From an uncultured Novosphingobium sp. (lineage in GTDB: Bacteria > Pseudomonadota > Alphaproteobacteria > Sphingomonadales > Sphingomonadaceae): DNA of 6,815 nucleotides. The notes beneath the pieces are model-generated. The model saw only the letters and a list, made by a program, of their open reading frames with translations. It did not search any database and was not told the DNA's origin. The position numbers were made by a program, and so were the translations under genes. The stretch lies in NCBI GenBank assembly GCA_937860195.1, contig CALMBN010000212.1, forward strand, positions 1 through 6,815, in the 5' to 3' direction. Each line of letters opens with the position of its first letter. The first letter of the stretch is position 1. Shown in pieces: positions 1 to 6,156 of this stretch.

Positions 1-101
1 GTCTCGAAGGCGAGCCAGTCGAGGCAGCCCTCGCGGGCGAGATCTATGGCCGGTCCGAGTCGATCGGAGGAGAAGCCGGCGCCGCAGCCCAGTCGCAGCA
101 T
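1..101 (-). CDS. AtuA-family (acyclic terpene utilisation) protein, N-terminal 33 codons, cut by window edge
   Basis: Reading the minus strand from an ATG at 101-99 gives MLRLGCGAGFSSDRLGPA and continues to ...DWLAFE with a partial next codon. The opening I/L-G-C-G-A-G-F-S-x-D-R pattern followed by a helix and L-x-F-E is how AtuA/DUF1446 proteins begin. AtuA itself belongs to the citronellol/geranyl-CoA degradation cluster of Pseudomonas, but many homologues of unknown role exist, so the exact substrate cannot be given. The start is supported by an AGAGGA Shine-Dalgarno-like sequence at 110-115 (minus strand), 8 nt upstream. The same frame stays open upstream to a stop near 200, without another ATG. 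The first 58 nt overlap the tail of the broken UbiD-like frame. Whether the gene is intact beyond the window cannot be seen. Confidence 0.72.
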   Translation of the reverse strand, partial: MLRLGCGAGFSSDRLGPAIDLAREGCLDWLAFE

Positions 102-922
102 CGAGGGTATCCTCTGAAGCGTCGCGGCGAGTTGCAGCACACTCGGCGTGACGCGACAAGCCCGGCTGCGCGAGCGAACTCGGCCTGACCGGTCAAATTA
201 CGGGAGGGAAAGATAAATTCGACGCCGATGCCGACCTTCTGCGGCCCGAGGAAGCCGACGATCGGCGGTGCGCCCAGCACGATCGCCATCGGCATGGGTT
301 TGCGGCTCTTGTTGTGCTCCTTCCAGTGCTCGATGCCGCCCGCGCGGTTGGCGACGAGCATCATCATCCCGATCCGGTCCGACGACTTCAGCATCCCGCG
401 ATAGGTGCCCATGTTCTGCACGCCGGTCTCGGGATCTTTTGTGATGACGCAGGTCGCGGTGAGATAAGGCGCGGCATCGAAACCCGGTGTCGAGATCGGC
501 ACCGGCAGCGCTTCGAGGCCCCGGCCAGGCCCCATCAGGCCGGCGCCGGTGATGATCACGTCATGCACGTGCCCACTTTCCACCAAGCGCGGTGGGATCG
601 GATGCGCCAGCGCGCGCTCCCAGGCCGGGCCGATGTCGTCGAGCGTCGGCACGTTCATGCCGATACGATAGATCTCCGGATTGGCCGCGATCGCGCCGAC
701 GACCACGCGCATATTGTCGAAGCAGCGGCCCTTGCTGTCGACGATGTTCGTGAACAGGAACGCCTTGCGGTCCTTCTCGGGAATACCGCCGCGGAACTGC
801 CAGCGCACCAGCGGGTGCATCTGGGTGTCCTTGTTCACGGGCACGTCGATGCGATGCAGCAGACCCGCCCGGTCGAGCGTCTCGATGTGCTCCTGCAGGT
901 CGGCGTAGGTGCGGGTGGTCAA
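44..922 (-). pseudogene. UbiD-family decarboxylase, N-terminal part only; C-terminus replaced
   Basis: UbiD enzymes use prenylated FMN to decarboxylate (or carboxylate) aromatic and alpha,beta-unsaturated acids in the cytoplasm. The frame shows the family's N-terminal pattern: TYADLQEHIETLDRAGLL, HPLVRWQFRGG, RAFLF-type KAFLFTNIVD, then TGVQNMGTYRG, the segment carrying the conserved active-site Arg, and finally VLGAPPIVGFLGPQKV. Family homology stops after that, near 224. The remaining ~60 residues to the stop at 44-46 (Cys/Arg/Pro-rich) do not resemble UbiD. UbiD proteins are usually about 450-500 residues, so roughly half is missing, including the E...EGPFGE-type catalytic glutamate region expected further on. 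The frame is open up to a TTG at 949 inside the palindromic repeat. I prefer the TTG at 922-920 because a GAGG lies 6 nt upstream and MTTRTYADL is a typical family start. It is probably non-functional. An adjacent rearrangement or an assembly join are both possible causes. Confidence 0.78.
102..223. other. Junction stretch between UbiD remnant and AtuA start; no gene recognised
   Basis: This 122-bp stretch lies between the last UbiD-like residue (about 224) and the ATG of the AtuA-like gene (101). It begins, on the UbiD side, with an AT-richer segment (about 195-220) that contrasts with the very GC-rich flanks, next to a perfect 8-bp palindrome GACCGGTC at 187-194. The continuing UbiD frame and the two other minus frames were read through. 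None gives a convincing family match. It is most simply the scar of a deletion or join that removed the 3' half of the UbiD gene and whatever preceded AtuA. Confidence 0.5.
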
Positions 923-936
923 GCGAGACCTCGTTG

Positions 937-1020
937 TCGTAGGGTGCAATAGCGCGTTAGCGCGTATTGCACCGGTTCATCGCGTAACGGTGCAATACGC
1001 TTTGCTATTGCACCCTACGA
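937..1020. repeat. REP-like double palindrome (84 bp), two tandem GGTGCAATA hairpins
   Basis: The outer arms TCGTAGGGTGCAATAG (937-952) and CTATTGCACCCTACGA (1005-1020) are perfect 16-bp reverse complements. An inner pair of 13 bp (962-974 with 988-1000) is also perfect, around a 13-nt loop. In addition each half is its own hairpin: GGTGCAATA at 943-951 pairs with TATTGCACC at 965-973, and GGTGCAATA at 989-997 pairs with TATTGCACC at 1006-1014. The 9-mer therefore occurs four times in alternating orientation. It sits between the enoyl-CoA hydratase stop (1027) and the UbiD start (922). This architecture fits dispersed extragenic palindromes of the REP/BIME or small non-autonomous element type. 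Similar GTAGGGTGC... palindromes are, from memory, common in intergenic regions of several bacteria. It could also act as an RNA stabiliser or attenuator between the two minus-strand genes. No T-run follows, so it is not a classical terminator. Confidence 0.85.
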
Positions 1021-1026
1021 AGTGGC

Positions 1027-1569
1027 TCAATGCCCCGCTTGCGAGGCGAGCACGGTCCCGATGATGCCGGCACCCAAACGCGCGGCGGCGGTCGCGTCGA
1101 GGTTCCATGCCGCGTTCTGGTATTCCTTCACCGCGCAAAGGGCCGAGCGGTCGCGATCGGTGAGCTTGGCGAGAGTGGCGGCGAGTGCTGCATCGAGTCC
1201 GGCGCGCGGCGCGACCTGACTGACCAAGCCGAGCCGCAGCGCGGCGTTGCCGTCGATCTCCTCGCGCGTCAGCACCATGTGCATCATGGCCTTGAACGGG
1301 ATCTTCTCGAGCACGGCCGAGCGCTCCGACGACGTCTTCTTCGGGTGCGAGACGGCGTCGAGGATATGCCGCGCGTCCTCGAGCGAGAGCGTGAGGGTCG
1401 GGACCTTCGACGTCTTGCGGGGGAAGTCCTTCTTCCCGCGTCGGGCGGCCATCACCATCTTGCGCATGTAGTGGACCGACATCGACGGGGCGGGGAGACC
1501 GGTCTTCGCGGTGAACTCGGCCCGGAGCTCCTCGACGGTCGTGGCGGTGCTGATGCTGGCGACCGACAA
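1027..1569 (-). pseudogene. Enoyl-CoA hydratase/isomerase C-terminal fragment fused to an unidentified N-terminal stretch
   Basis: The last ~95 residues (about 1314 down to 1027) are the C-terminal third of a crotonase-superfamily protein: IPFKAMMHMVLTREEIDG, then the hallmark LRLGLVSQVAP, then AVKEYQNAA and a closing helix ending ASQAGH. Crotonases handle acyl-CoA double bonds in fatty-acid and aromatic/terpenoid degradation. The N-terminal two thirds of the family, with the oxyanion-hole glycines and catalytic acids, are absent. The first ~85 residues do not look like a crotonase in any frame. The apparent start is a TTG at 1569-1567 with no good ribosome-binding site, and it lies on the border with the hydrolase remnant, so the translated 180-residue product is probably accidental. 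The stop (1027) lies 7 bp from the palindromic repeat. The fragment is non-functional as an enzyme. It is either a decay product or an assembly artefact. Confidence 0.7.
1315..1569 (-). other. Unidentified coding-like segment with almost exclusively G/C third positions
   Basis: Codons in the minus frame continuous with the enoyl-CoA hydratase fragment end almost always in G or C, which suggests that real coding sequence of a GC-rich genome lies here. The residues are rich in Lys/Arg/Ser, with stretches such as HYMRKMVMAARRGKKDF and KVPTLTLSLEDARHILDAV. I do not recognise the family. LTLSLEDARHILDA faintly recalls the start of GlcG/HbpS-type (DUF336) proteins, but 14 residues are too few to call it. 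The segment replaces the N-terminal part of the crotonase and abuts the alpha/beta hydrolase remnant on the other strand, so both ends appear to be breakpoints. Confidence 0.4.
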
Positions 1570-1744
1570 TGACAGACTTGTCGGCTATGCACCAATTGCC
1601 AGGGCTGCTGCGCGATTGCGCGATTGCGAACTGGTTCACTTCGGTGTTGAGGCGCATCATGAGATTTTGCGTGAGGGCGACGCGGTGCGGGATCGCGCGC
1701 TGTCCGCCTGCGACACGTTCCTCGCCCGGTTTGGCCGCGCCTGA
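1550..1744 (+). pseudogene. Alpha/beta hydrolase (lysophospholipase-like), C-terminal ~60 codons only
   Basis: The plus frame reads VLMLATDNDRLVGYAPIARAAARL, then FGVEAHHEILREGDAVRD and ALSACDTFLARF, ending at TGA 1742-1744. This is the end of an alpha/beta hydrolase of the monoglyceride lipase/PldB type: the DRLV strand-loop that follows the catalytic Asp region, the catalytic His in an A-x-HE-x-LRE motif, and the terminal helix. Such proteins have about 290-320 residues, so the nucleophile elbow (G-x-S-x-G) and four fifths of the fold are gone. Upstream of about 1540-1570 the plus frame is only the reverse of the foreign GC-rich segment, so this marks the breakpoint. The stop lies 3 nt before the ATG of the oxidoreductase, implying that an intact hydrolase-oxidoreductase operon once existed here. 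Codon use matches the genes to the right, not the block to the left. Confidence 0.68.
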
Positions 1745-1747
1745 ATC

Positions 1748-2833
1748 ATGAGCGACCGGTTTGACTTTGCGATCGTCGGAGCTGGAATTGCCGGGGCCTC
1801 GCTGGCGGCGGGGCTGGCGCCGCATGGCCGGGTGGCGCTGATCGAGGCGGAGGATCGGCCCGGCTATCACGCAACCGGGCGTTCAGCGGCCTTCTGGACC
1901 GAAAGCTATGGCGGGCCCCTCGTTCAACCGTTGACGACGGCTTCACGCGGGTTCTTCGAAGCACACGGCTTGCTGTCCGATCGCGGTGCGTTGACCCTGG
2001 CACGGACCGAGGAAAAGGCCGGGCTGGAGGCCTTCTCCGACGAGTTTTCAGCTTTGGGGGTGCGGGTCGAATCGCTCAACCGTATTCAGCTTGAGGAGCG
2101 GCTGCCTGGCTTGCGGGCTGAATGGCAGCATGGTGCCTGGGAGCCTGACTGCTGCGACATCGATGTCGCCGGACTGCATCAGCTATGGCTAGCCGAGGCC
2201 AAACGGCACGGAACCGAGTTGCTCTGCCGGGCCCGTTTAACCGGGGCGATTCGCGTCAGTGCGGGCTGGTCCCTTGTGCTTGAGGATGGTCGGGAAATTT
2301 CCGCTCGGGTGCTGATCAATGCTGCCGGGGCCTGGGCTGATCCTGTGGCCGAGGCAGCAGGGGTTCGGCCGCTGGGCATGACACCCTATCGCCGAACCGT
2401 GGCGCAGGTCCGGCTGGGCCGCCCGGTCCCGGCAGACCTTCCGCTGGTTCTGGGCTTTGACGGTTCGTTCTATTTCAAGCCTGAGGGCGGCAAGCTTTGG
2501 CTCAGCCCGCACGATGAAACCGCCAGCCCGCCTTGCGATGCCGCGCCAGAAGAGCTGGATGTCGCGCTGGCGATCGACCGGTTTGAGGCGGTGATGGATT
2601 GGCCGATCGCAGCACTGGAGCACAAATGGGCCGGTTTGCGGACTTTTGCGCCAGACCGTTTGCCGGTCTATGGCTTTGATCCGACGATCCGCGATTTCTT
2701 CTGGTTTGCGGGGCAAGGCGGGTTTGGCATCCAGACTGCACCGGCTGCGGCTGACCTGGCGCTGAGCCTGTTACTGGAGCGAAAGGGCCAAGCCGTCGAT
2801 CCGGCACCCTATCGGCCGGCAAGATTTTGCTAG
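1748..2833 (+). CDS. FAD-dependent oxidoreductase of the DAO family, D-arginine dehydrogenase-like
   Basis: This is a 361-residue flavoenzyme. The Rossmann dinucleotide motif VGAGIAGASLA spans residues 10-20, with the ribose-binding acid E33 at the end of the second strand (LIEAE). GYHATGRSAAFWTESYG (39-55), DIDVAGLHQ (137-145), NAAGAWADPVAEAAGVRPLG (191-210), SFYFKPEGG (240-248), WAGLRTF (294-300) and AGQGGFGIQT (321-330) follow the order seen in Pseudomonas D-arginine dehydrogenase. The Tyr of SFY and the Arg of WAGLR correspond to substrate-carboxylate-binding positions there. The likely reaction is oxidation of a D-amino (or imino) acid with electrons passed to a quinone rather than to oxygen. 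Substrate identity is inference, since the DAO family is broad. The length is normal for the family (about 370). The ATG lies 3 nt after the hydrolase stop without a clear Shine-Dalgarno, so expression was probably coupled to the now-truncated hydrolase gene. Its promoter today is unclear. Confidence 0.86.
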   Translation: MSDRFDFAIVGAGIAGASLAAGLAPHGRVALIEAEDRPGYHATGRSAAFWTESYGGPLVQPLTTASRGFFEAHGLLSDRGALTLARTEEKAGLEAFSDEFSALGVRVESLNRIQLEERLPGLRAEWQHGAWEPDCCDIDVAGLHQLWLAEAKRHGTELLCRARLTGAIRVSAGWSLVLEDGREISARVLINAAGAWADPVAEAAGVRPLGMTPYRRTVAQVRLGRPVPADLPLVLGFDGSFYFKPEGGKLWLSPHDETASPPCDAAPEELDVALAIDRFEAVMDWPIAALEHKWAGLRTFAPDRLPVYGFDPTIRDFFWFAGQGGFGIQTAPAAADLALSLLLERKGQAVDPAPYRPARFC

Positions 2834-2844
2834 CGAATCTTTGC

Positions 2845-2857
2845 AGTTAGGCTAACT
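2845..2857. promoter_or_regulatory. Short perfect palindrome in the leader of the DUF1508 gene
   Basis: AGTTAG-G-CTAACT is a perfect 6-bp inverted repeat around one base, placed 12 nt after the oxidoreductase stop and about 30 nt before the DUF1508 start. The size and position would suit an operator half-site pair or the core of a small hairpin. No matching second copy or clear -35/-10 pair was found, so function is uncertain. Confidence 0.25.
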
Positions 2858-2886
2858 TTCGCGACCTAGACTCAAGGAGCATCGCG

Positions 2887-3063
2887 ATGGCGCACACGTT
2901 CGAAATCTACAAGGACAAGGCTGGAGAATTCCGGGTCCGCTTCAAATACAATTCTGAAGTGATGTTCTCGACCGAAGGCTATTCAAGCAAAGCCAGCGCC
3001 GAAAACGCGATCGAATCGATCAAGAAGAATGGACCTGGCGCACCGGTCGACGATAACAGCTAA
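2887..3063 (+). CDS. DUF1508/YegP-like small protein, 58 residues
   Basis: This short gene reads [20 protein letters not shown], then [22 protein letters not shown], and ends [10 protein letters not shown]. The pattern [15 protein letters not shown]...N-x-E-x-x-xS-EGYSSK-x-x-x-x-x-x-IxSIKKN is characteristic of the YegP/DUF1508 fold, a small beta-sheet plus helix unit. E. coli YegP carries two such repeats (about 110 residues), whereas this protein has one, as many alphaproteobacterial members do. The biochemical role of the family is not established. The start is well supported: AAGGAG at 2874-2879 lies 7 nt before the ATG. The stop TAA (3061-3063) overlaps the stop TAG of the convergent rnhA (3060-3062), so the two genes share four base pairs at their ends. 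Confidence 0.88.
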   Translation: MAHTFEIYKDKAGEFRVRFKYNSEVMFSTEGYSSKASAENAIESIKKNGPGAPVDDNS

Positions 3064-3497
3064 GGTTTCGCGCTCAGCGCCGCGTCGCTCGCCAGCTTGT
3101 CGGCGCGTTCGTTCTCGATGTGGCCGTTGTGCCCCTTGACCCAGATCCAGTCGATCCGGTGGCGAGCGGTGGCCTCGATCAGATCGTGCCACAGGTCGGC
3201 GTTGCGGACCGGCTGCCTGCTGGCGTTGATCCAGCCTTTTTTCTTCCAGCCGTGGATCCACTTGGTCATCCCGTCGATCACATAGCGGCTGTCGGTGTGG
3301 AGGAAGACGTGACACGGCTCGGTCAGTGCGTTCAGCGCGCGGATCACTGCGGTCATTTCCATGCGGTTGTTGGTGGTATCAGGATCGCTGCCAGACAGGT
3401 CTTTTTCGTGGTTTCCCATCCGCAACACTGCGCCCCAGCCACCGGGGCCGGGGTTGCCCTTGCAAGCCCCGTCGGTGAACACTTCGACCTTCTTCAT
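3060..3497 (-). CDS. rnhA: Ribonuclease HI
   Basis: This 145-residue enzyme is the standard length for bacterial RNase HI, which cleaves the RNA strand of RNA-DNA hybrids (R-loops, primers, misincorporated ribonucleotides) in the cytoplasm using Mg2+. The complete catalytic set is visible: D9 in [12 protein letters not shown]47 in NNRMEM, D69 in [11 protein letters not shown]123 in VKGHNGH and D133 in NERADKLA. These match E. coli D10, E48, D70, H124 and D134 with a constant offset of one. The basic handle region is present as [11 protein letters not shown] (79-89). The ATG at 3497-3495 overlaps the TGA of thrB (ATGA arrangement), so translation is probably coupled to the upstream genes. The 3' end converges on the DUF1508 gene with overlapping stops and no terminator between them. 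Confidence 0.97.
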   Translation of the reverse strand: MKKVEVFTDGACKGNPGPGGWGAVLRMGNHEKDLSGSDPDTTNNRMEMTAVIRALNALTEPCHVFLHTDSRYVIDGMTKWIHGWKKKGWINASRQPVRNADLWHDLIEATARHRIDWIWVKGHNGHIENERADKLASDAALSAKP

Positions 3498-4471
3498 GCA
3501 AAGATTCCGGAATTGGCTGGATCGGCATAAAAAGCCAGCCGCCGTGCAAAGGCCATCGGGCTCTTGCGCATGACCAGCGCATCGGCAGGCGTGTTGAGCC
3601 AGTCATAGGCCCGGCTGAGGGTAAATCTGAGCGCCGCGCCGCGCGCCAGGACGGGCAATGCGGCGCGTTCCTCAGTGCTGAGCGGACGGAGGCTTTCATA
3701 TCCTTCAAGCAAGGCGGCTGAAATCGCTGGATTGAAGTTCTGACCCTCATGGTCGAAACACCATGCGGCGTGAGTCACGGCGACATCGTAGGCGGTGATG
3801 TCAGTGCAGGCAAAATAGAAGTCAATCAGCCCGGTCACACTCTCGCCCAGCATCAGCACGTTGTCGGGGAACAGATCAGCGTGGATCACCGAACGGGGCA
3901 GGTCGGTAGGCCACCGCGCTTCAAGCCCCGGAAGCTCTCGCTCGACGAGATCGGCCAGCGCCGGGTCGATCCGCAGCATCCCATCGTGCCCGCAGGCCGT
4001 CGCCAGCCGCCGCGATTCGAACAGGTCCATGCCATTGGGACGAAACCCCTCAAAATCGGCACCTGTCAGGTGCACCTGCGCCAAGGCCCGGCCGACCGCT
4101 TTGGCCTGTCCCGGCGTGGGATGACTGACTGAAACGCCCGGCAGAAACTCGATCAAAGCGACAGCCTTGCCATCAATCATCCGGTAGAGCGCACCATTCC
4201 GATCATGGATCGTTCGGGGCACCGGACAGCCTTTGGCCGCGAGATGATCGAGCAAGGAGAGGAAGAATGGCAAGTCCTCCACTTCGATCCGGAATTCGTA
4301 CATTGTCAGGATGAACCGCGCGCCAGTGCCGTCCGCGCCCGTCGTTTCGACCAACCAGTTGGAGTTCGAAACACCTTCGGCAATGCCCTTGGCGCTGACC
4401 AGCTCGCCAACATCGAAATGTCCGATCAATGCAGCCAGTTCTTCAGCCGCCAATTGGGTATAGACTGCCAT
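3494..4471 (-). CDS. thrB: Homoserine kinase (ThrB, aminoglycoside phosphotransferase-like type)
   Basis: The gene encodes a 325-residue kinase that phosphorylates L-homoserine with ATP, the penultimate step of threonine synthesis. This is the choline-kinase-like form common in alphaproteobacteria and pseudomonads, not the GHMP form of E. coli. Motifs in order are a nucleotide-binding loop [11 protein letters not shown] (33-43), [19 protein letters not shown] (56-74) with LAAKGCPVP (78-85), the catalytic loop [10 protein letters not shown] (197-206, catalytic D199, N204), and the metal-binding IDFYFA (216-221, D217). The length fits the family (about 315-325). The ATG at 4471 shares one base with the ispH stop (TGATG), and the stop overlaps the rnhA start. 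The open frame continues upstream through ispH as far as 5128, but that extension is only the antiphase reading of ispH. The start is therefore placed at [12 protein letters not shown], the usual N-terminus of these proteins. Confidence 0.95.
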   Translation of the reverse strand: MAVYTQLAAEELAALIGHFDVGELVSAKGIAEGVSNSNWLVETTGADGTGARFILTMYEFRIEVEDLPFFLSLLDHLAAKGCPVPRTIHDRNGALYRMIDGKAVALIEFLPGVSVSHPTPGQAKAVGRALAQVHLTGADFEGFRPNGMDLFESRRLATACGHDGMLRIDPALADLVERELPGLEARWPTDLPRSVIHADLFPDNVLMLGESVTGLIDFYFACTDITAYDVAVTHAAWCFDHEGQNFNPAISAALLEGYESLRPLSTEERAALPVLARGAALRFTLSRAYDWLNTPADALVMRKSPMAFARRLAFYADPANSGIFA

Positions 4472-5433
4472 CAGTCTACCAGTTGGCGGGGGAGCTTGAA
4501 CACCATCTTTTCCTCGGCGGTGACGACCTGTTCGATCGTGACATCGCGCAAGGCGGAAATGTGATCGATCACTTCCCGGATCAGTTGCTCTGGTGCAGAT
4601 GCGCCCGCCGTCAGCCCGAGCGTGTTTACCCGATCCAGCCAGGCCGGATCGATTTCGTTCGCCCGCTGGATCAGCATCCCTTGCGCACCACAGCGCTGCG
4701 CAACCTCGACCAGCCGGAGTGAATTGGAGCTGTTCGGCGCGCCGATTACCAGCACCAGCTGGCATTCGGGTGCGATGGTCTTGACCGCAGTCTGGCGATT
4801 TGACGTGGCATAGCAGATGTCTTCGGCTTTGGGGCCGACGATCTGGGGAAAGTGGGCGCGCAGGGCTGCGACGATCTCGGCGGTATCGTCGACCGAAAGG
4901 GTGGTTTGGGTCAGGAAAGCCAGTTCGGTTCCATCGGCGATGTCCAATGCGGCGATATCTGCGACCTTCTCGACCAGCGTAATCGTCCCCTCGGGCACCT
5001 GGCCGAGTGTGCCGATCACCTCGGGGTGGTCCGCGTGGCCGATGAACAGAATGTGCCGACCGGCCTCGATCTGGCGTTCGGCCTGGCGGTGGACCTTGGA
5101 AACCAGCGGGCATGTCGCATCGAGCCAATCGAGCCCGCGTTCAGTCGCTTTCGCCGGAATGGCCTTGGGCACCCCGTGGGCGCTGAATACCACTGGCGCA
5201 CCATCAGGTACTTCGTCGAGTTCCTCGACAAAGATCGCCCCTTTGGCTTTCAGACTGTCGACCACAAAGCGGTTGTGGACGATTTCATGCCGGACATAGA
5301 CCGGCTCGCCAAAGCGCTTCAGCGCCAGCTCGACGATATCGATCGCCCGGTCTACTCCAGCACAAAATCCGCGCGGCGCGGCCAGCAAAAGGCGCAGCGG
5401 TTGCTTTTCGGCGGGCTTAAAGGGGGCGTTCAT
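4471..5433 (-). CDS. ispH: 4-hydroxy-3-methylbut-2-enyl diphosphate reductase (IspH/LytB)
   Basis: This 320-residue iron-sulfur enzyme performs the last step of the MEP pathway, reducing HMBPP to IPP and DMAPP. The three cluster cysteines are C24 ([13 protein letters not shown]), C108 (LDATCPLV) and C207 ([10 protein letters not shown]). Substrate-binding residues also show: H53 (IVHNRFVV), H86 (FSAHGVPK), H136 and E138 (GHADHPEV), T177 ([10 protein letters not shown]) and S235-S236-N237 (APNSSNS). These agree with E. coli IspH after an N-terminal extension of about 12 residues. The ATG at 5433 has an AGGGGGA ribosome-binding sequence 5 nt upstream. It is the first gene of the likely ispH-thrB-rnhA operon and stands divergently from the lipoprotein gene, with 70 bp between the starts. 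A hairpin that includes part of the ribosome-binding site precedes it. Confidence 0.97.
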   Translation of the reverse strand: MNAPFKPAEKQPLRLLLAAPRGFCAGVDRAIDIVELALKRFGEPVYVRHEIVHNRFVVDSLKAKGAIFVEELDEVPDGAPVVFSAHGVPKAIPAKATERGLDWLDATCPLVSKVHRQAERQIEAGRHILFIGHADHPEVIGTLGQVPEGTITLVEKVADIAALDIADGTELAFLTQTTLSVDDTAEIVAALRAHFPQIVGPKAEDICYATSNRQTAVKTIAPECQLVLVIGAPNSSNSLRLVEVAQRCGAQGMLIQRANEIDPAWLDRVNTLGLTAGASAPEQLIREVIDHISALRDVTIEQVVTAEEKMVFKLPRQLVD

Positions 5434-5441
5434 GTTGGTCC

Positions 5442-5472
5442 CCCTAGCGCTTTGGTCCGCGCGCCGCTAGGG
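5442..5472 (-). promoter_or_regulatory. Inverted repeat in the ispH leader that includes part of its ribosome-binding site
   Basis: CCCTAGCG (5442-5449) and CGCTAGGG (5465-5472) are perfect 8-bp reverse complements separated by 15 nt. They lie in the 70-bp gap between the divergent ispH and lipoprotein starts. In the ispH transcript the 3' arm (complement of 5442-5449) includes GGG of the AGGGGGA Shine-Dalgarno run, so a folded leader would hide the ribosome-binding site. As DNA, the same repeat could bind a dimeric regulator between the two divergent promoters. No confident -35/-10 elements could be assigned for either direction. Confidence 0.4.
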
Positions 5473-5503
5473 CAAGCGCAATCGAGAATTCAAAGGTGCC
5501 CGA

Positions 5504-6154
5504 ATGACCCCTCGCTTCCGCCTGTTTTCCGCGCTTGCCATCGCTGCCGCTCTGGCTGGTTGCCGCTCGTCAGGGGACATCGTGATCGACCAGGGCGTTG
5601 GCATTCAGGCGTTCCGCAACGCCTGCCCGGCGGTTGGCGTGCCCGACTTTACCGGTGACGTGACCGTGTTTCGCGCGGCCGGCGATACCAGCGCGAACAA
5701 TATCGACCTGGTTGCGGCGATGACCAATGTCCGAAGCACCTGCAACGATTCGGGCGACAAGGTCTTTGCTGCTGTCACTTTTGATGTGCTGGCCCGCCGC
5801 ACCGACGTGCGCGGCGCGCGGACCGTGACGATCCCCTATTTCGTAACCGTGTTGCGCGGCGGCAAGGCCGTGGTGACCAAGCGGATCGGCCAAACCACCG
5901 TGACCTTCGCCGATGGTCAGGAACGCGCCCAGGGCAGCGGGCAGGGCGGGGCTTTCATCGACAAGGCCGAGGCAACCTTGCCGAGCGAAATCCGCGAGCG
6001 GATCAACCGCAAGCGCCGTCCCGGCGAAGAAGATGCCGCAATCGACCCGCTGGCTCAGCCTGACGTGAAAGCAGCGATTGCGCGGGCGACGTTTGAAGTG
6101 CTGGTTGGCTTCCAGCTCAGCCAGGACCAGCTAACCTACAACGCGACCAGGTAG
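5504..6154 (+). CDS. Predicted lipoprotein of unknown function
   Basis: This is a 216-residue exported protein. Its signal is a short basic start (MTPRFR), a hydrophobic stretch LFSALAIAAALA and a lipobox LAGC with the lipidation cysteine at position 20, so the mature chain should be membrane-anchored. There is no aspartate right after the cysteine, and an outer-membrane destination is therefore plausible. The mature part has two further cysteines (C41, C80) that could pair, and several beta-like strands (VFAAVTFDVLARR, TVTIPYFVTVLRGGKAVVTKR). A charged segment follows (ERINRKRRPGEEDAAID, about 165-181), then a C-terminal helix. I recognise no enzymatic motif. Similar conserved hypothetical lipoproteins occur beside argS in sphingomonads, as I recall. 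The start is supported by AAAGG about 8 nt upstream. It is divergent from ispH and is followed by hairpins before argS. Confidence 0.85.
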   Translation: MTPRFRLFSALAIAAALAGCRSSGDIVIDQGVGIQAFRNACPAVGVPDFTGDVTVFRAAGDTSANNIDLVAAMTNVRSTCNDSGDKVFAAVTFDVLARRTDVRGARTVTIPYFVTVLRGGKAVVTKRIGQTTVTFADGQERAQGSGQGGAFIDKAEATLPSEIRERINRKRRPGEEDAAIDPLAQPDVKAAIARATFEVLVGFQLSQDQLTYNATR

Positions 6155-6156
6155 GT

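Noticed and set aside
102..200. Helix-turn-helix-like residues (EFARAAGL, then TPSVLQLAATLQR in another frame) before the AtuA start, suggestive of an IclR-type regulator remnant
   Set aside because: It needs a frameshift in the middle and only about 20 residues can be compared. The first part can be matched equally loosely to a UbiD segment.
1611..1626. Tandem 8-bp duplication CGCGATTG x2, a possible frameshift in the hydrolase remnant
   Set aside because: The frame reads ARLRDCELVHF through it, which fits the family, so no frame change is implied.
977..1870. Long minus-strand open frame (297 codons) across the hydratase fragment and the oxidoreductase start
   Set aside because: Its product is Arg/Pro/His-rich low-complexity sequence, out of phase with the crotonase frame and antisense to the flavoenzyme. 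It is open only because of high GC.
4472..5128. N-terminal extension of the thrB frame to 544 residues
   Set aside because: The extension overlaps ispH in another phase and is Arg/Gly/Pro-rich. The ATG at 4471 gives the normal homoserine kinase start and length.
4852..5658. Plus-strand open frame of 268 codons opposite ispH and into the lipoprotein gene
   Set aside because: It is the antisense shadow of ispH, whose catalytic cysteines and motifs are intact on the minus strand, and it has no recognisable domains.
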